Source: an uncultured Sphingomonadaceae bacterium
GTDB taxonomy: Bacteria; Pseudomonadota; Alphaproteobacteria; Sphingomonadales; Sphingomonadaceae
Reading direction: 5' to 3'
DNA: 6,870 nucleotides
NCBI GenBank assembly: GCA_937920575.1
Contig: CAKZSF010000250.1
Location: 1 to 6,870 of the forward strand
Of this stretch, positions 1-5,787 are shown piece after piece. How positions within the stretch are numbered: position 1 is the stretch's first letter; every line of letters begins with the position of its first letter. Position numbers and translations under genes: made by a program. Below the pieces are notes generated by a model. The model ran no database searches and was not told the DNA's origin. It saw only the letters and a list, made by a program, of their open reading frames with translations.

Positions 1-1
1 T

Positions 2-328
2 GCGGTGGAGCCAGAGCTTTCACCGGTTATTGGCGGCGGGCAGCCCGGCCCGCATCCCATTCAGGGCATTGGCGCGGGCTTCATCCCGGGCAATTTGCAC
101 ACGCAGGCAATCGATGGGGCAATCTCTGTCGATGCAGGTGAAGCCAAAGCCATGGCGCTGCGCTGCGCAAAAGAGGAAGGCCTGCTGATCGGCATTTCCA
201 GCGGCGCGACACTGGCCGCAATTGCCAAGAAGCTGCCAGAGATGGAGACAGGCACACGGGTAATCGGTTTCAATTACGACACGGGCGAGCGGTATCTGTC
301 TGTGCCGGAATTCCTGCCGACGGAGTAA
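2..328 (+). CDS. cysK: Cysteine synthase (O-acetylserine sulfhydrylase), C-terminal part, cut by the window edge
   Basis: The reading frame is open from base 2 to a TAA at 326-328 and gives the last 108 residues of a PLP-dependent cysteine synthase, which makes cysteine from O-acetylserine and sulfide in the cytoplasm. Diagnostic family segments are visible: [12 protein letters not shown] near the start, [10 protein letters not shown] at about residues 23-32, the GISSGA motif (its serine contacts the PLP pyridine nitrogen in this family), and a C-terminal [11 protein letters not shown] segment. The N-terminal half, with the PLP-binding lysine, lies outside the window. The GTG at base 5 is an internal valine codon, not a start. 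CysK is more likely than CysM or cystathionine beta-synthase, but the paralogue cannot be settled from this fragment. No convincing terminator is visible in the 53 bases before the next plus-strand gene. Confidence 0.93.
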   Translation, partial: AVEPELSPVIGGGQPGPHPIQGIGAGFIPGNLHTQAIDGAISVDAGEAKAMALRCAKEEGLLIGISSGATLAAIAKKLPEMETGTRVIGFNYDTGERYLSVPEFLPTE

Positions 329-381
329 CGGTAGGGGATAGTCCGCAATTTTGGCCAACAGTTAGAAATGCAGGGCAGCGC

Positions 382-1035
382 ATGCGAGTTAGCATTGGAA
401 TTTTGCTCAGTGCCATAGGTTGGAGCGTGTCTGTGCACGCACACCCAGAAGTGAGTGCAAACTCCAACGAGACGTCACTCATCCCGAATTGTCTTGCCCA
501 GGAAACCCGCCAGCACCCCGAGCTTGATATTTTGGACACGGAGTTTTCCGTGAGGCCTCTAGGCGCCACAGTCATAGCAGGGGAGTGCGCCAAATTTGTT
601 CGGTCTCATGTGACGGGTCACGTCTATTTTTACGGAGGCGCGACTGCGGCTATCATTGAGGATGGATCATTGATGCGGAGACCGGAAAGTCGGTCTCTCG
701 CGAAGAAGTCGGAATACATCTGTGACAGCAAGGACGATGTGTTGATCTACGCAACGCTCGTTTCACCCGGTCGGCTAATCGGTCGCAAGAAGGACGCGAA
801 ATACGTCGGTGTATTCAAAGGTGCAGACAAGTGGTTTATCGCCGCGTTTGAAACCGACAAAGACGGCAAGATCGTTCGGAGTATTCGGTTCCTAGAGTCC
901 GACGAGGAAATCGTCGCCGTAGGTTACTTTCCCCACTTGCATTCAGGCGTGGGCCTTTTGGGAGTAACGATCAAAGGTTCAAAGCCAGACGCCGTGAAAT
1001 TGACCTCCTATTCGTGGAACCATCGTTCGTTTTAG
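382..1035 (+). CDS. Hypothetical secreted or periplasmic protein, 217 aa
   Basis: I do not recognise this family. The protein starts with a typical Sec signal peptide: a short MR n-region, a hydrophobic core VSIGILLSAIGWSVSV, and a likely signal peptidase I site VHA|HP after residue 20. The mature part is about 197 residues, mixed charged and polar, with no second membrane segment and cysteines at 37, 69 and 114. The C-terminal half has alternating hydrophobic segments suggesting beta strands (VLIYATLVS, WFIAAFET, IVAVGYFP). The ATG at 382 has only a weak upstream purine stretch (CAGGG, about 8 bases away), and the upstream ATG at 368 is in another frame. Codon choice differs from typical high-GC alphaproteobacterial genes: CTA leucine three times, ATA isoleucine twice, AGA and AGG arginine, and a TAG stop. 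That suggests relaxed selection or acquisition by transfer. Reality of the gene is supported by the signal peptide and by the terminator abutting its stop; the function is unknown. Confidence 0.75.
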   Translation: MRVSIGILLSAIGWSVSVHAHPEVSANSNETSLIPNCLAQETRQHPELDILDTEFSVRPLGATVIAGECAKFVRSHVTGHVYFYGGATAAIIEDGSLMRRPESRSLAKKSEYICDSKDDVLIYATLVSPGRLIGRKKDAKYVGVFKGADKWFIAAFETDKDGKIVRSIRFLESDEEIVAVGYFPHLHSGVGLLGVTIKGSKPDAVKLTSYSWNHRSF

Positions 1036-1068
1036 AAAAGGGCCGAGGATCACTCCCCGGCCCTTTTC
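1035..1068. terminator. Bidirectional Rho-independent terminator between convergent genes
   Basis: Bases 1035-1045 pair with 1058-1068 (11 bp, starting GAAAAGGGCCG). After an A/C mismatch two further G-C pairs follow, closing a 6-base loop at 1049-1054. The A-tract at 1036-1039 and T-tract at 1064-1067 lie inside the stem, so a U-tract is present in either transcript direction. The hairpin begins on the last base of the hypothetical protein's TAG stop and ends 23 bases before the stop of the convergent acyl-CoA dehydrogenase, so it can end both transcripts. Confidence 0.85.
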
Positions 1069-1091
1069 TATTTCTGCAATTTCGAATTGCC

Positions 1092-2897
1092 TTACGCAGC
1101 GCGTTCGAACGCTTCGACAGACAGTTCCATCATCGAGTCCGCACCGGTTTCGATCCGGCGGCGCAGAGAGCCTGCGTCCGGCGTGAAACGGTCTGCGAAG
1201 TAGCGCGCTGTGGTGATCTTCGCTTCGTAGAACGCGGTGTCGGTCGTGCCTTCAGCCAGCTTATCCTGAGCGGTTTTCGCCATACGCAGCCACATCCAGC
1301 CATGCGCCACGATGCCCATGATGTGCATGTAGTGGTGCGCACCAGCACCCAGATGATCGGGGTTGGCCATAGCGTTCTGCATAAACCACATGGTCGCCGC
1401 TTTCAGCTCGCCATTGGCTTTCTCGATCTTCTCGGCAATTGGCGCTAGCGTTTCGTCTTGCTTTGCCTCGGCAATCGTCTCGTCGACCTTGGCGAAGAAC
1501 AGCTGGATCGCGCGGCCACCATTTGCGGCCAGTTTGCGACCACACAGGTCCATCGCCTGAATGCCGTTAGTGCCTTCGTAAATCATCGCAATGCGCACAT
1601 CGCGGACATACTGGCTGACGCCCCATTCCTCGATATAGCCGTGGCCGCCAAAGACCTGTTGCATGTTGGTTGCAACGTCATAGCCTTTATCCGTGCCGTA
1701 GCCCTTCAAGACAGGTGTCAGCAGGCCAAGCAGATCGTCCGCTTCCTGACGCTCTTCCTCGGTCTGCGCAGCATGCTCCAGATCGACCAGCAGACCGCCA
1801 TAAAGATACAGCGCGCGCTGCGCTTCGGTGAAGGCCTTACCGTCCATCATCATACGGCGCACATCGGGGTGCACAAAGATCGAGTCGGCTTTCTCGTCAG
1901 GAGACACTGGCCCTGTCAGCGCGCGGCCCTGGCGACGGTCCTTCGCATAAGCAACCGCGTTTTGATAAGCGACTTCAGCTTGCGCCAGACCCTGAATGCC
2001 GACGCCCAAACGCGCAGCGTTCATCATGATAAACATGGCGGCGAGACCTTTGTTCTCTTCGCCAACCATCCAGCCTTTCGCACCGTCATAATTCATGACG
2101 CAAGTCGAGTTGCCGTGGATGCCCATCTTCTCTTCGATTGAGCCACAGCTCAGCGTGTTGCGCTCGCCCGGTGTGCCGTCTTCGTTGAGGATGAACTTGG
2201 GCACAATAAACAGCGAAATACCTTTTGAGCTGTCCGGTGCGCCAGGCGTTTTCGCCAGCACAAGGTGGATGATGTTTTCCGCCATGTCGTGCTCGCCGGA
2301 AGAGATGAAAATCTTCGTGCCGGTGATTGCAAAGCTGCCATCGGCTTGCGGCTCAGCCTTGGTGCGGATCAGTCCCAGATCGGTGCCGCAATGCGGCTCG
2401 GTCAGATTCATTGTGCCGGTCCATTGGCCTGAGATCATTTTCGGCGCGTACGTTGCTTTCTGCTCTTCTGAACCCTTGGCAAGGATCGCTGCGGTGGCGC
2501 CCGTGGTAAGGCCAGGATACATCGCAAATGCCTGGTTCGATGAGCCCATCAGCTCTTCCACAACGAAGCCCAGAACATGTGGCAGGCCTTGGCCACCGAA
2601 CTCTTCGGGAGAACTCAGCGTGCCCCAACCCGCCTCGCGGTACTGCTGGAACGCTTCTTTAAAGCCGGTTGGTGTTGTCACCGATCCGTCATCGTGGCGC
2701 GTGCAGCCTTCGCGATCGCCCACCTCGTTCAGCGGAAACAGAACTTCGGCGCAGAACTTGCCGGCTTCATTTACGACCGTATCCACCAGATCGCTGCTGA
2801 CTGCCTCGAAACCGGGCAGATTGTTGTAGTTTTCCAGATCGATCATCTCGTTGATGACGAAACGCAGATCGCGTGCGGGGGCTTGATAAATCGGCAT
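1092..2897 (-). CDS. Acyl-CoA dehydrogenase, 601 aa, DmdC-like with extra C-terminal domain
   Basis: This FAD-dependent enzyme should oxidise an acyl-CoA thioester to the 2-enoyl-CoA and pass electrons to electron-transfer flavoprotein. Domains in order are an N-terminal extension plus helical domain (about 1-160), the beta domain with the flavin/substrate motif NLTEPHCGTDLG (164-175), the C-terminal helical domain with QVFGGHGYIEEWGVSQYVRD (414-433), and an extra helical domain (about 470-595). Glu441 in IYEGTNGIQAMDL sits where the catalytic base lies in this subgroup. The length of about 600 residues and the N-terminal YQAPxRD segment match the subfamily containing DmdC (3-methylmercaptopropionyl-CoA dehydrogenase). 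Many members have other or unknown substrates, so I do not assign one. The ATG at 2897 has a good Shine-Dalgarno (GAGGA, 5 bases away). It follows the MerR regulator gene by 23 bases, so the two are probably co-transcribed and functionally linked. Confidence 0.93.
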   Translation of the reverse strand: MPIYQAPARDLRFVINEMIDLENYNNLPGFEAVSSDLVDTVVNEAGKFCAEVLFPLNEVGDREGCTRHDDGSVTTPTGFKEAFQQYREAGWGTLSSPEEFGGQGLPHVLGFVVEELMGSSNQAFAMYPGLTTGATAAILAKGSEEQKATYAPKMISGQWTGTMNLTEPHCGTDLGLIRTKAEPQADGSFAITGTKIFISSGEHDMAENIIHLVLAKTPGAPDSSKGISLFIVPKFILNEDGTPGERNTLSCGSIEEKMGIHGNSTCVMNYDGAKGWMVGEENKGLAAMFIMMNAARLGVGIQGLAQAEVAYQNAVAYAKDRRQGRALTGPVSPDEKADSIFVHPDVRRMMMDGKAFTEAQRALYLYGGLLVDLEHAAQTEEERQEADDLLGLLTPVLKGYGTDKGYDVATNMQQVFGGHGYIEEWGVSQYVRDVRIAMIYEGTNGIQAMDLCGRKLAANGGRAIQLFFAKVDETIAEAKQDETLAPIAEKIEKANGELKAATMWFMQNAMANPDHLGAGAHHYMHIMGIVAHGWMWLRMAKTAQDKLAEGTTDTAFYEAKITTARYFADRFTPDAGSLRRRIETGADSMMELSVEAFERAA

Positions 2898-2920
2898 GGT
2901 GTTCCTCGTATGCGTGGATG

Positions 2921-3391
2921 CTATTTTTTGTAAGAGTCGAGGTCGAGATTTTCGATCTGCTCGACGAATTCGGTGAGTTCTTGGATCGACGATTCGATGT
3001 CGGCCTTTTGTTTCGACAGCTTGTCGATTTTGGCACGGCAGGCCTCGACAGTAACGGCCCGCTGCGTTTTGCGGCCGTCCCCAAGATCATAGAGATCGAT
3101 CAGTTCGCGAATTTCGCTGAGGCTGAAGCCCACATTTTTGGCCCGCATGATCCAAGCGAGCCGCGCGCGGTCCCGCTTCGAATAGATCCGCGACAGGCCA
3201 TCGCGTTGTGGGGCGATCAGCCCTTCATCTTCGTAAAAGCGCAAAGCGCGCGCGGTTACGTCGAATTCTTTGGTCAAATCCGAGATCGAGAATGTTTCAC
3301 GCTCTAACTCGTCGGGACGCTCCAAATGCGCGCCTGATAAGGTCGTGCGCTTGGCATCGCCGGTGTCGATTGTGTTTGAGTGACTCGCCAT
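2921..3391 (-). CDS. MerR-family transcriptional regulator (LiuR-like)
   Basis: The winged helix-turn-helix of the MerR family is clear: FSISDLTKEFDVTARALRFY, then EDEGLIAPQRDGLSRIYSKR, then a second helical part with GFSLSEIRELIDLYD, spanning about residues 34-102 from the ATG. The C-terminal part (about 115-148) is a charged heptad-like helix of the kind that forms the antiparallel dimerisation coiled coil. It has only one cysteine and no metal-binding CxxC pattern, so metal sensing is unlikely; regulators of this type next to acyl-CoA dehydrogenases resemble LiuR, which responds to branched-chain acyl-CoA metabolism. That specific match is inference. The ATG at 3391 was preferred over the in-frame GTG at 3397 because a weak AGAG lies 5 bases upstream of it; the longer form would be 158 residues. 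The roughly 33-residue polar N-terminal extension before the DNA-binding domain is longer than usual, so a start further downstream cannot be excluded. Confidence 0.9.
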   Translation of the reverse strand: MASHSNTIDTGDAKRTTLSGAHLERPDELERETFSISDLTKEFDVTARALRFYEDEGLIAPQRDGLSRIYSKRDRARLAWIMRAKNVGFSLSEIRELIDLYDLGDGRKTQRAVTVEACRAKIDKLSKQKADIESSIQELTEFVEQIENLDLDSYKK

Positions 3392-3405
3392 AGCCACTCT
3401 TATGA

Positions 3406-3427
3406 CTTACCTTTACGTAAACGTCAA
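3406..3427 (-). promoter_or_regulatory. ACGT-rich dyad: candidate operator/promoter of the MerR gene
   Basis: The core TTTACGTAAA (3412-3421) is a perfect 10-bp palindrome. Across all 22 bases the dyad holds at 16 positions, with ACG/GGT half-site echoes at its edges. On the minus strand the same stretch begins with TTGACG (3427-3422), a good -35 hexamer; a weak -10 (CATAAG, 3404-3399) follows at a 17-bp spacing. That promoter would start transcription close to the ATG at 3391, giving a very short or absent leader. MerR-family regulators bind dyads between -35 and -10, which fits, and from memory LiuR-type sites are ACGT-containing palindromes. The site overlaps the hisI stop codon (3424-3426). 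Confidence 0.55.
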
Positions 3428-3735
3428 GTTTGAATTGGATCGAGCGTTCCGTCCTTCTTCAAAGAACGATAGAAGCAGCTGCGTTCCCCGGTGTGGCAGG
3501 CAGGTCCAGCTGGTTCGACCAACATCACCAGCGCATCCTGATCGCAATCAACCCGGATCTCGCTAACCTTGAGCACATTACCGCTCGTTTCACCCTTCTG
3601 CCAAAGCGCCTTGCGCGATCGCGAATAGAAATGCGCTAGACCCGTCTCGAGTGTCTTGTCGATTGCCTCTTGATTGAGGAAAGCCACCATCAAAACTTCG
3701 CCCGTCCCCCGGTTCACAGCCACACCGCACACCAA
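3424..3735 (-). CDS. hisI: Phosphoribosyl-AMP cyclohydrolase (histidine biosynthesis); true start uncertain
   Basis: HisI opens the adenine ring of phosphoribosyl-AMP in the third step of histidine synthesis, in the cytoplasm, as a zinc- and magnesium-dependent dimer. Counting from the TTG at 3735, the visible signatures are VLMVAFLNQEA (14-24), FYSRSRKALWQKGETSGN (36-53), the metal-binding VDCDQD (62-67), and the zinc-ligand region CHTGERSC (80-87). There is no fused HisE domain. The coordinates use TTG 3735, the first standard start codon in frame, which gives 103 residues. The frame stays open for 28 more codons up to a TGA at 3820-3822, and that stretch encodes REQGSRFAPKFDTNG, which reads like the normal HisI N-terminus. 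The real protein is therefore probably longer, about 125-132 residues. No ATG, GTG or TTG lies in that extension; an ATG at 3823 is one base out of frame. The TTG has no visible Shine-Dalgarno. The gene stops 32 bases before the MerR ATG. Confidence 0.88.
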   Translation of the reverse strand: MVCGVAVNRGTGEVLMVAFLNQEAIDKTLETGLAHFYSRSRKALWQKGETSGNVLKVSEIRVDCDQDALVMLVEPAGPACHTGERSCFYRSLKKDGTLDPIQT

Positions 3736-3911
3736 TCCATTGGTATCGAACTTAGGGGCAAAGCGGCTGCCCTGCTCGCGTTCCTTGCTGGAAATTTCGG
3801 TTGAGATTGTCTGTCCCTTTCATTCTTACTTTGTTTGCGGCATTTGCAGGCACCTTGTTGCACGATAACCACAGATACCGCCCAAAATCCATGCAATTGC
3901 AGCGGCGCACT

Positions 3912-3942
3912 TTGCTCCAAAGCCCCCACCTGCTCTTATGAC
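3912..3942 (+). promoter_or_regulatory. Weak candidate promoter for the plus-strand RNA
   Basis: TTGCTC (3912-3917) and TATGAC (3937-3942) resemble -35 and -10 hexamers, with a long 19-bp spacer. If used, transcription would begin near 3949, leading into the structured region and ending at the terminator at 4125-4160. Each hexamer matches consensus at only four positions, so this is a suggestion. Confidence 0.2.
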
Positions 3943-3948
3943 CTTGTG

Positions 3949-4160
3949 GTTGGCAACAATCACCCACCGGAGCGGTTGTTCGTCACCCGCCTGAGCCAAG
4001 GTTCACCGGGGGAGGTAGATGGAGCTTTCAAAGCGGGTTCTGTCACAATGAGGGAAAGGGTCTGGCATCTTTTGGGGGGATGCCTTGGCGCCATGCGCTG
4101 ACCCCGTGATGATCGTCACGAATGACGCCCGGAGCGAAAACGCTCCGGGCGTTTTCGTTT
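3949..4160 (+). ncRNA. Candidate structured non-coding RNA (about 200 nt), possibly 6S RNA
   Basis: No convincing protein gene lies between hisI and comF, yet a strong intrinsic terminator points along the plus strand, opposite to both flanking genes. Upstream of it, 3975-3983 (GTTGTTCGT) can pair with 4118-4126 (ACGAATGAC) over 9 bp, two of them G-U. Inside that, GCCAAGG (3995-4001) can pair perfectly with CCTTGGC (4083-4089), and a competing local hairpin GGCATC/GATGCC lies at 4064-4084. This gives a rod with internal bubbles and a purine-rich centre. The 5' side, TGTTCG followed by CCTGAGCC, recalls the TGTTCG...CCTGAGCC arrangement in the 5' half of E. coli 6S RNA, and the length suits 6S. 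The match is from memory and short, so the family is uncertain. The SRP RNA, RNase P and tmRNA core motifs I looked for are absent. The 5' end is estimated from a weak promoter. Confidence 0.42.
4125..4160 (+). terminator. Strong plus-strand intrinsic terminator
   Basis: CGCCCGGAGCG (4126-4136) pairs perfectly with 4141-4151 around an AAAA loop; A4125-T4152 can add a twelfth pair. It is followed by TTTTCGTTT (4152-4160). Reading the other way, the hairpin is followed by TCATTCG with no U-tract, so it is oriented for plus-strand transcripts, although it may also slow minus-strand transcription 25 bases beyond the comF stop. Confidence 0.8.
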
Positions 4161-4175
4161 GTGCAGCCGCCCATT

Positions 4176-4949
4176 TCAATCGAGCACTCTGGCAAAACAC
4201 GCCACGGTCACGCTTTGTGCGCCCGCTCTCTTCAGCACATTTGCGCACGCATCGCTGGTCGCACCGCTCGTCAGCACATCATCAACTAAGATTACATGAC
4301 GTCCCTCAATCACTGCTTTCCGACGTTTCGCGACCACGATTGCACCTTTCAGCGTTTTCGCTCTCTCTTTTCGACCCAATCCACCGAGGCTCGGCGTCGC
4401 CTTTATCCGTTTGAGTCCATCGACCAGAAGCTCCCCGCGCTCCAATCGCGCCAATTCCTGCGCCAACAGCGCCGCTTGGTTGTAGCCTCTTCGCCAGATG
4501 CGAAACCGATGAAGCGGCACTGGAATCAAAACCGCGTCTGCTGCATCCACTGGCAATCGCGCCGCGATCAGCCCGGCCATCATTTTTGCCAAGGCAATCC
4601 GACCGCCATGCTTAAACGCAAGTATCAGCTTGCGCGATGCTTCCGTGTAGGCAGTCGCCGCCACGATGCCGTCATGCACCGGTGCCTGTTGCATGCAAGG
4701 TGCGCAGAGCAGACCACTGGCATCAGCTTCCATCTCCCCCAAATTCTCCGGCAGAGGGCGCTGGCAGGATGAACACTGCGGCTCCCCCGGAATATCCAAC
4801 AAGGGCCAGCAATCCGGGCAAAGACCGCGTTGCTCAGCAATTCCTTCACCGCAGAGCGGGCAACGCGGCGGGTAAAGCAAGTCCACTGCTGGGGCGAGAC
4901 TGGCCTTCAATTGCCGAGTCCATTCTTGATCGAATTGCATGCTGATCAT
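4176..4949 (-). CDS. comF: ComF-family phosphoribosyltransferase-like protein, 257 aa
   Basis: The N-terminal part has the double zinc ribbon of the family: CPLC (30-33) with CPDC (44-47), and CSSC (59-62) with CAPC (82-85). The C-terminal part is a type I phosphoribosyltransferase fold with FKHGGR (112-117), PVPLHRFRIWRRGYNQA (143-159), and the PRPP-binding loop VILVDDVLTSGAT (219-231). ComF supports DNA uptake in competent bacteria (Bacillus, Haemophilus), but it is widespread in bacteria without known competence and its reaction there is unclear. The ATG at 4949 was chosen because AGAGGT lies 5 bases upstream; the frame extends further upstream to 5081, but that part overlaps the divergent methyltransferase and shows no ComF similarity. 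An ATG at 4940 is the alternative. It ends 25 bases before the hairpin at 4126-4151. Confidence 0.92.
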   Translation of the reverse strand: MISMQFDQEWTRQLKASLAPAVDLLYPPRCPLCGEGIAEQRGLCPDCWPLLDIPGEPQCSSCQRPLPENLGEMEADASGLLCAPCMQQAPVHDGIVAATAYTEASRKLILAFKHGGRIALAKMMAGLIAARLPVDAADAVLIPVPLHRFRIWRRGYNQAALLAQELARLERGELLVDGLKRIKATPSLGGLGRKERAKTLKGAIVVAKRRKAVIEGRHVILVDDVLTSGATSDACANVLKRAGAQSVTVACFARVLD

Positions 4950-4995
4950 GCTGCACCTCTTGCAACTGGTGAACAAGAACGGCAGGCGATTACAA

Positions 4996-5748
4996 ATGAG
5001 CAAGGCACCGCCGAACATCTTCTCTCGCCAGCAAGCCACAGCCAAGTGGGCGCGCGCGCGGCATCGACTGCAGTCTGACAAAGCCGCAGCCTATTTGACC
5101 GAGACAATTGTCGAAGATCTGCTCGATCGGCTCGGCTTCATGCGCTTTCAGCCAGATCGTGCGCTTATCATCGGGGACAGCACCGGCGCGCTGCAATCCG
5201 ACCTAGCGGCTAAGGGTGCAGTAGGAAATGTCGGACTGTTGGGAGAATTTGATGAGGAAGCACCTGGCCCGGCGGAGATGTTCGACCTGATCATCCATTT
5301 GCTCGGCCTTGGGCATGTCAACGATTTGCCTGGCGCGCTGATTCACGCTCGGGGTGCTCTGAAACCCGGCGGGTTGTTCGTGGCCGCGTTTCCCGGTGCG
5401 GGGAGCTTGCCGGTGCTTCGCAAAATCATGCTCGCCGCTGATGGAGATCGCCCTGCCCCGCGCATCCACCCGCAAGTCGACAATCAAGCGGGAGCAGGCC
5501 TTCTACAACGGGCGGGCTTTTCCAAGCACGTGGTTGACAGCTACCCGATCCGCGTTCGTTTTCCCTCGCTGAAACGCTTGATCGAAGACCTGCGCGACCA
5601 TGGCCTTACGCGTTCGCTTGCAACACCAGTGCCACCGATTACCAAAGCCGGATGGCAGCGCGCGCTCGATATGTTTGACGAACTGCGTGACGAGGATGGC
5701 AAAGTCACAGAGACTTTCGAAATGCTCGTCCTGACTGGTTGGAAGTGA
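4996..5748 (+). CDS. SAM-dependent methyltransferase-fold protein, NDUFAF5/BioC-like, 250 aa
   Basis: This is a class I methyltransferase-fold protein. The N-terminal IFSRQQATAKWARAR segment (8-22), the motif IV-like FDLIIHLLGLGHVNDLPGAL (96-115), the post-motif ALKPGGLFVAAFPG (121-134), and the PRIHPQVDNQAGALLQRAGF-like region (155-175) resemble the NDUFAF5 and BioC group. NDUFAF5 hydroxylates an arginine of complex I subunit NDUFS7; BioC methylates malonyl-ACP. Which role applies here is not decided by the sequence. Motif I is unusual: ALIIGDSTGAL (56-66), where canonical enzymes have DLGCGTG-like residues. The ATG at 4996 was chosen because the conserved N-terminus begins just after it and AGGCG lies about 7 bases upstream; the earlier in-frame ATG at 4939 would overlap comF. 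It is divergent from comF, with 46 bp between starts, an arrangement I recall from other alphaproteobacteria. Confidence 0.87.
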   Translation: MSKAPPNIFSRQQATAKWARARHRLQSDKAAAYLTETIVEDLLDRLGFMRFQPDRALIIGDSTGALQSDLAAKGAVGNVGLLGEFDEEAPGPAEMFDLIIHLLGLGHVNDLPGALIHARGALKPGGLFVAAFPGAGSLPVLRKIMLAADGDRPAPRIHPQVDNQAGAGLLQRAGFSKHVVDSYPIRVRFPSLKRLIEDLRDHGLTRSLATPVPPITKAGWQRALDMFDELRDEDGKVTETFEMLVLTGWK

Positions 5749-5768
5749 GTCTCCGCGTAGGCGGAGAC
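5749..5768 (+). terminator. Hairpin directly after the methyltransferase stop; possible terminator
   Basis: GTCTCCGC (5749-5756) and GCGGAGAC (5761-5768) form a perfect 8-bp stem with a GTAG loop, starting one base after the TGA stop (5746-5748). No T-rich tract follows, so it is not a canonical intrinsic terminator. It could act as a 3'-end stabilising hairpin or with Rho. Confidence 0.45.
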
Positions 5769-5787
5769 CTCCAGCGATAGGTAAGAG

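Noticed and set aside
351..358. Palindrome TTGGCCAA between cysK and the hypothetical gene
   Set aside because: Too short to be a terminator stem with a loop, and no T-tract follows.
1458..2141. Long plus-strand open frames opposite the acyl-CoA dehydrogenase (also 2095-2829 and 1014-1448)
   Set aside because: They are antisense shadows of a strongly conserved gene, with no family similarity or start signals of their own.
3892..3901. Perfect palindrome TGCAATTGCA upstream of hisI
   Set aside because: A 10-bp palindrome alone is too weak; no clear promoter elements surround it and no second copy was seen in the window.
3835..4101. An open plus-strand frame of 88 codons in the hisI–comF gap
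   Set aside because: It is rich in cysteine, has no ribosome binding site or recognisable domain, and overlaps the stretch better explained as structured RNA.
3949..4160. SRP RNA, RNase P RNA or tmRNA as identity of the candidate RNA
   Set aside because: The core motifs of these RNAs (GGAAGGAAGCAGC-like, GAGGAAAGTCCGGGC-like, and the tRNA-like 3' end with CCA) were not found.
4950..5081. N-terminal extension of comF to an upstream ATG at 5081
   Set aside because: It would overlap the conserved N-terminus of the divergent methyltransferase; the ATG at 4949 has a good ribosome binding site and is followed by typical ComF sequence.
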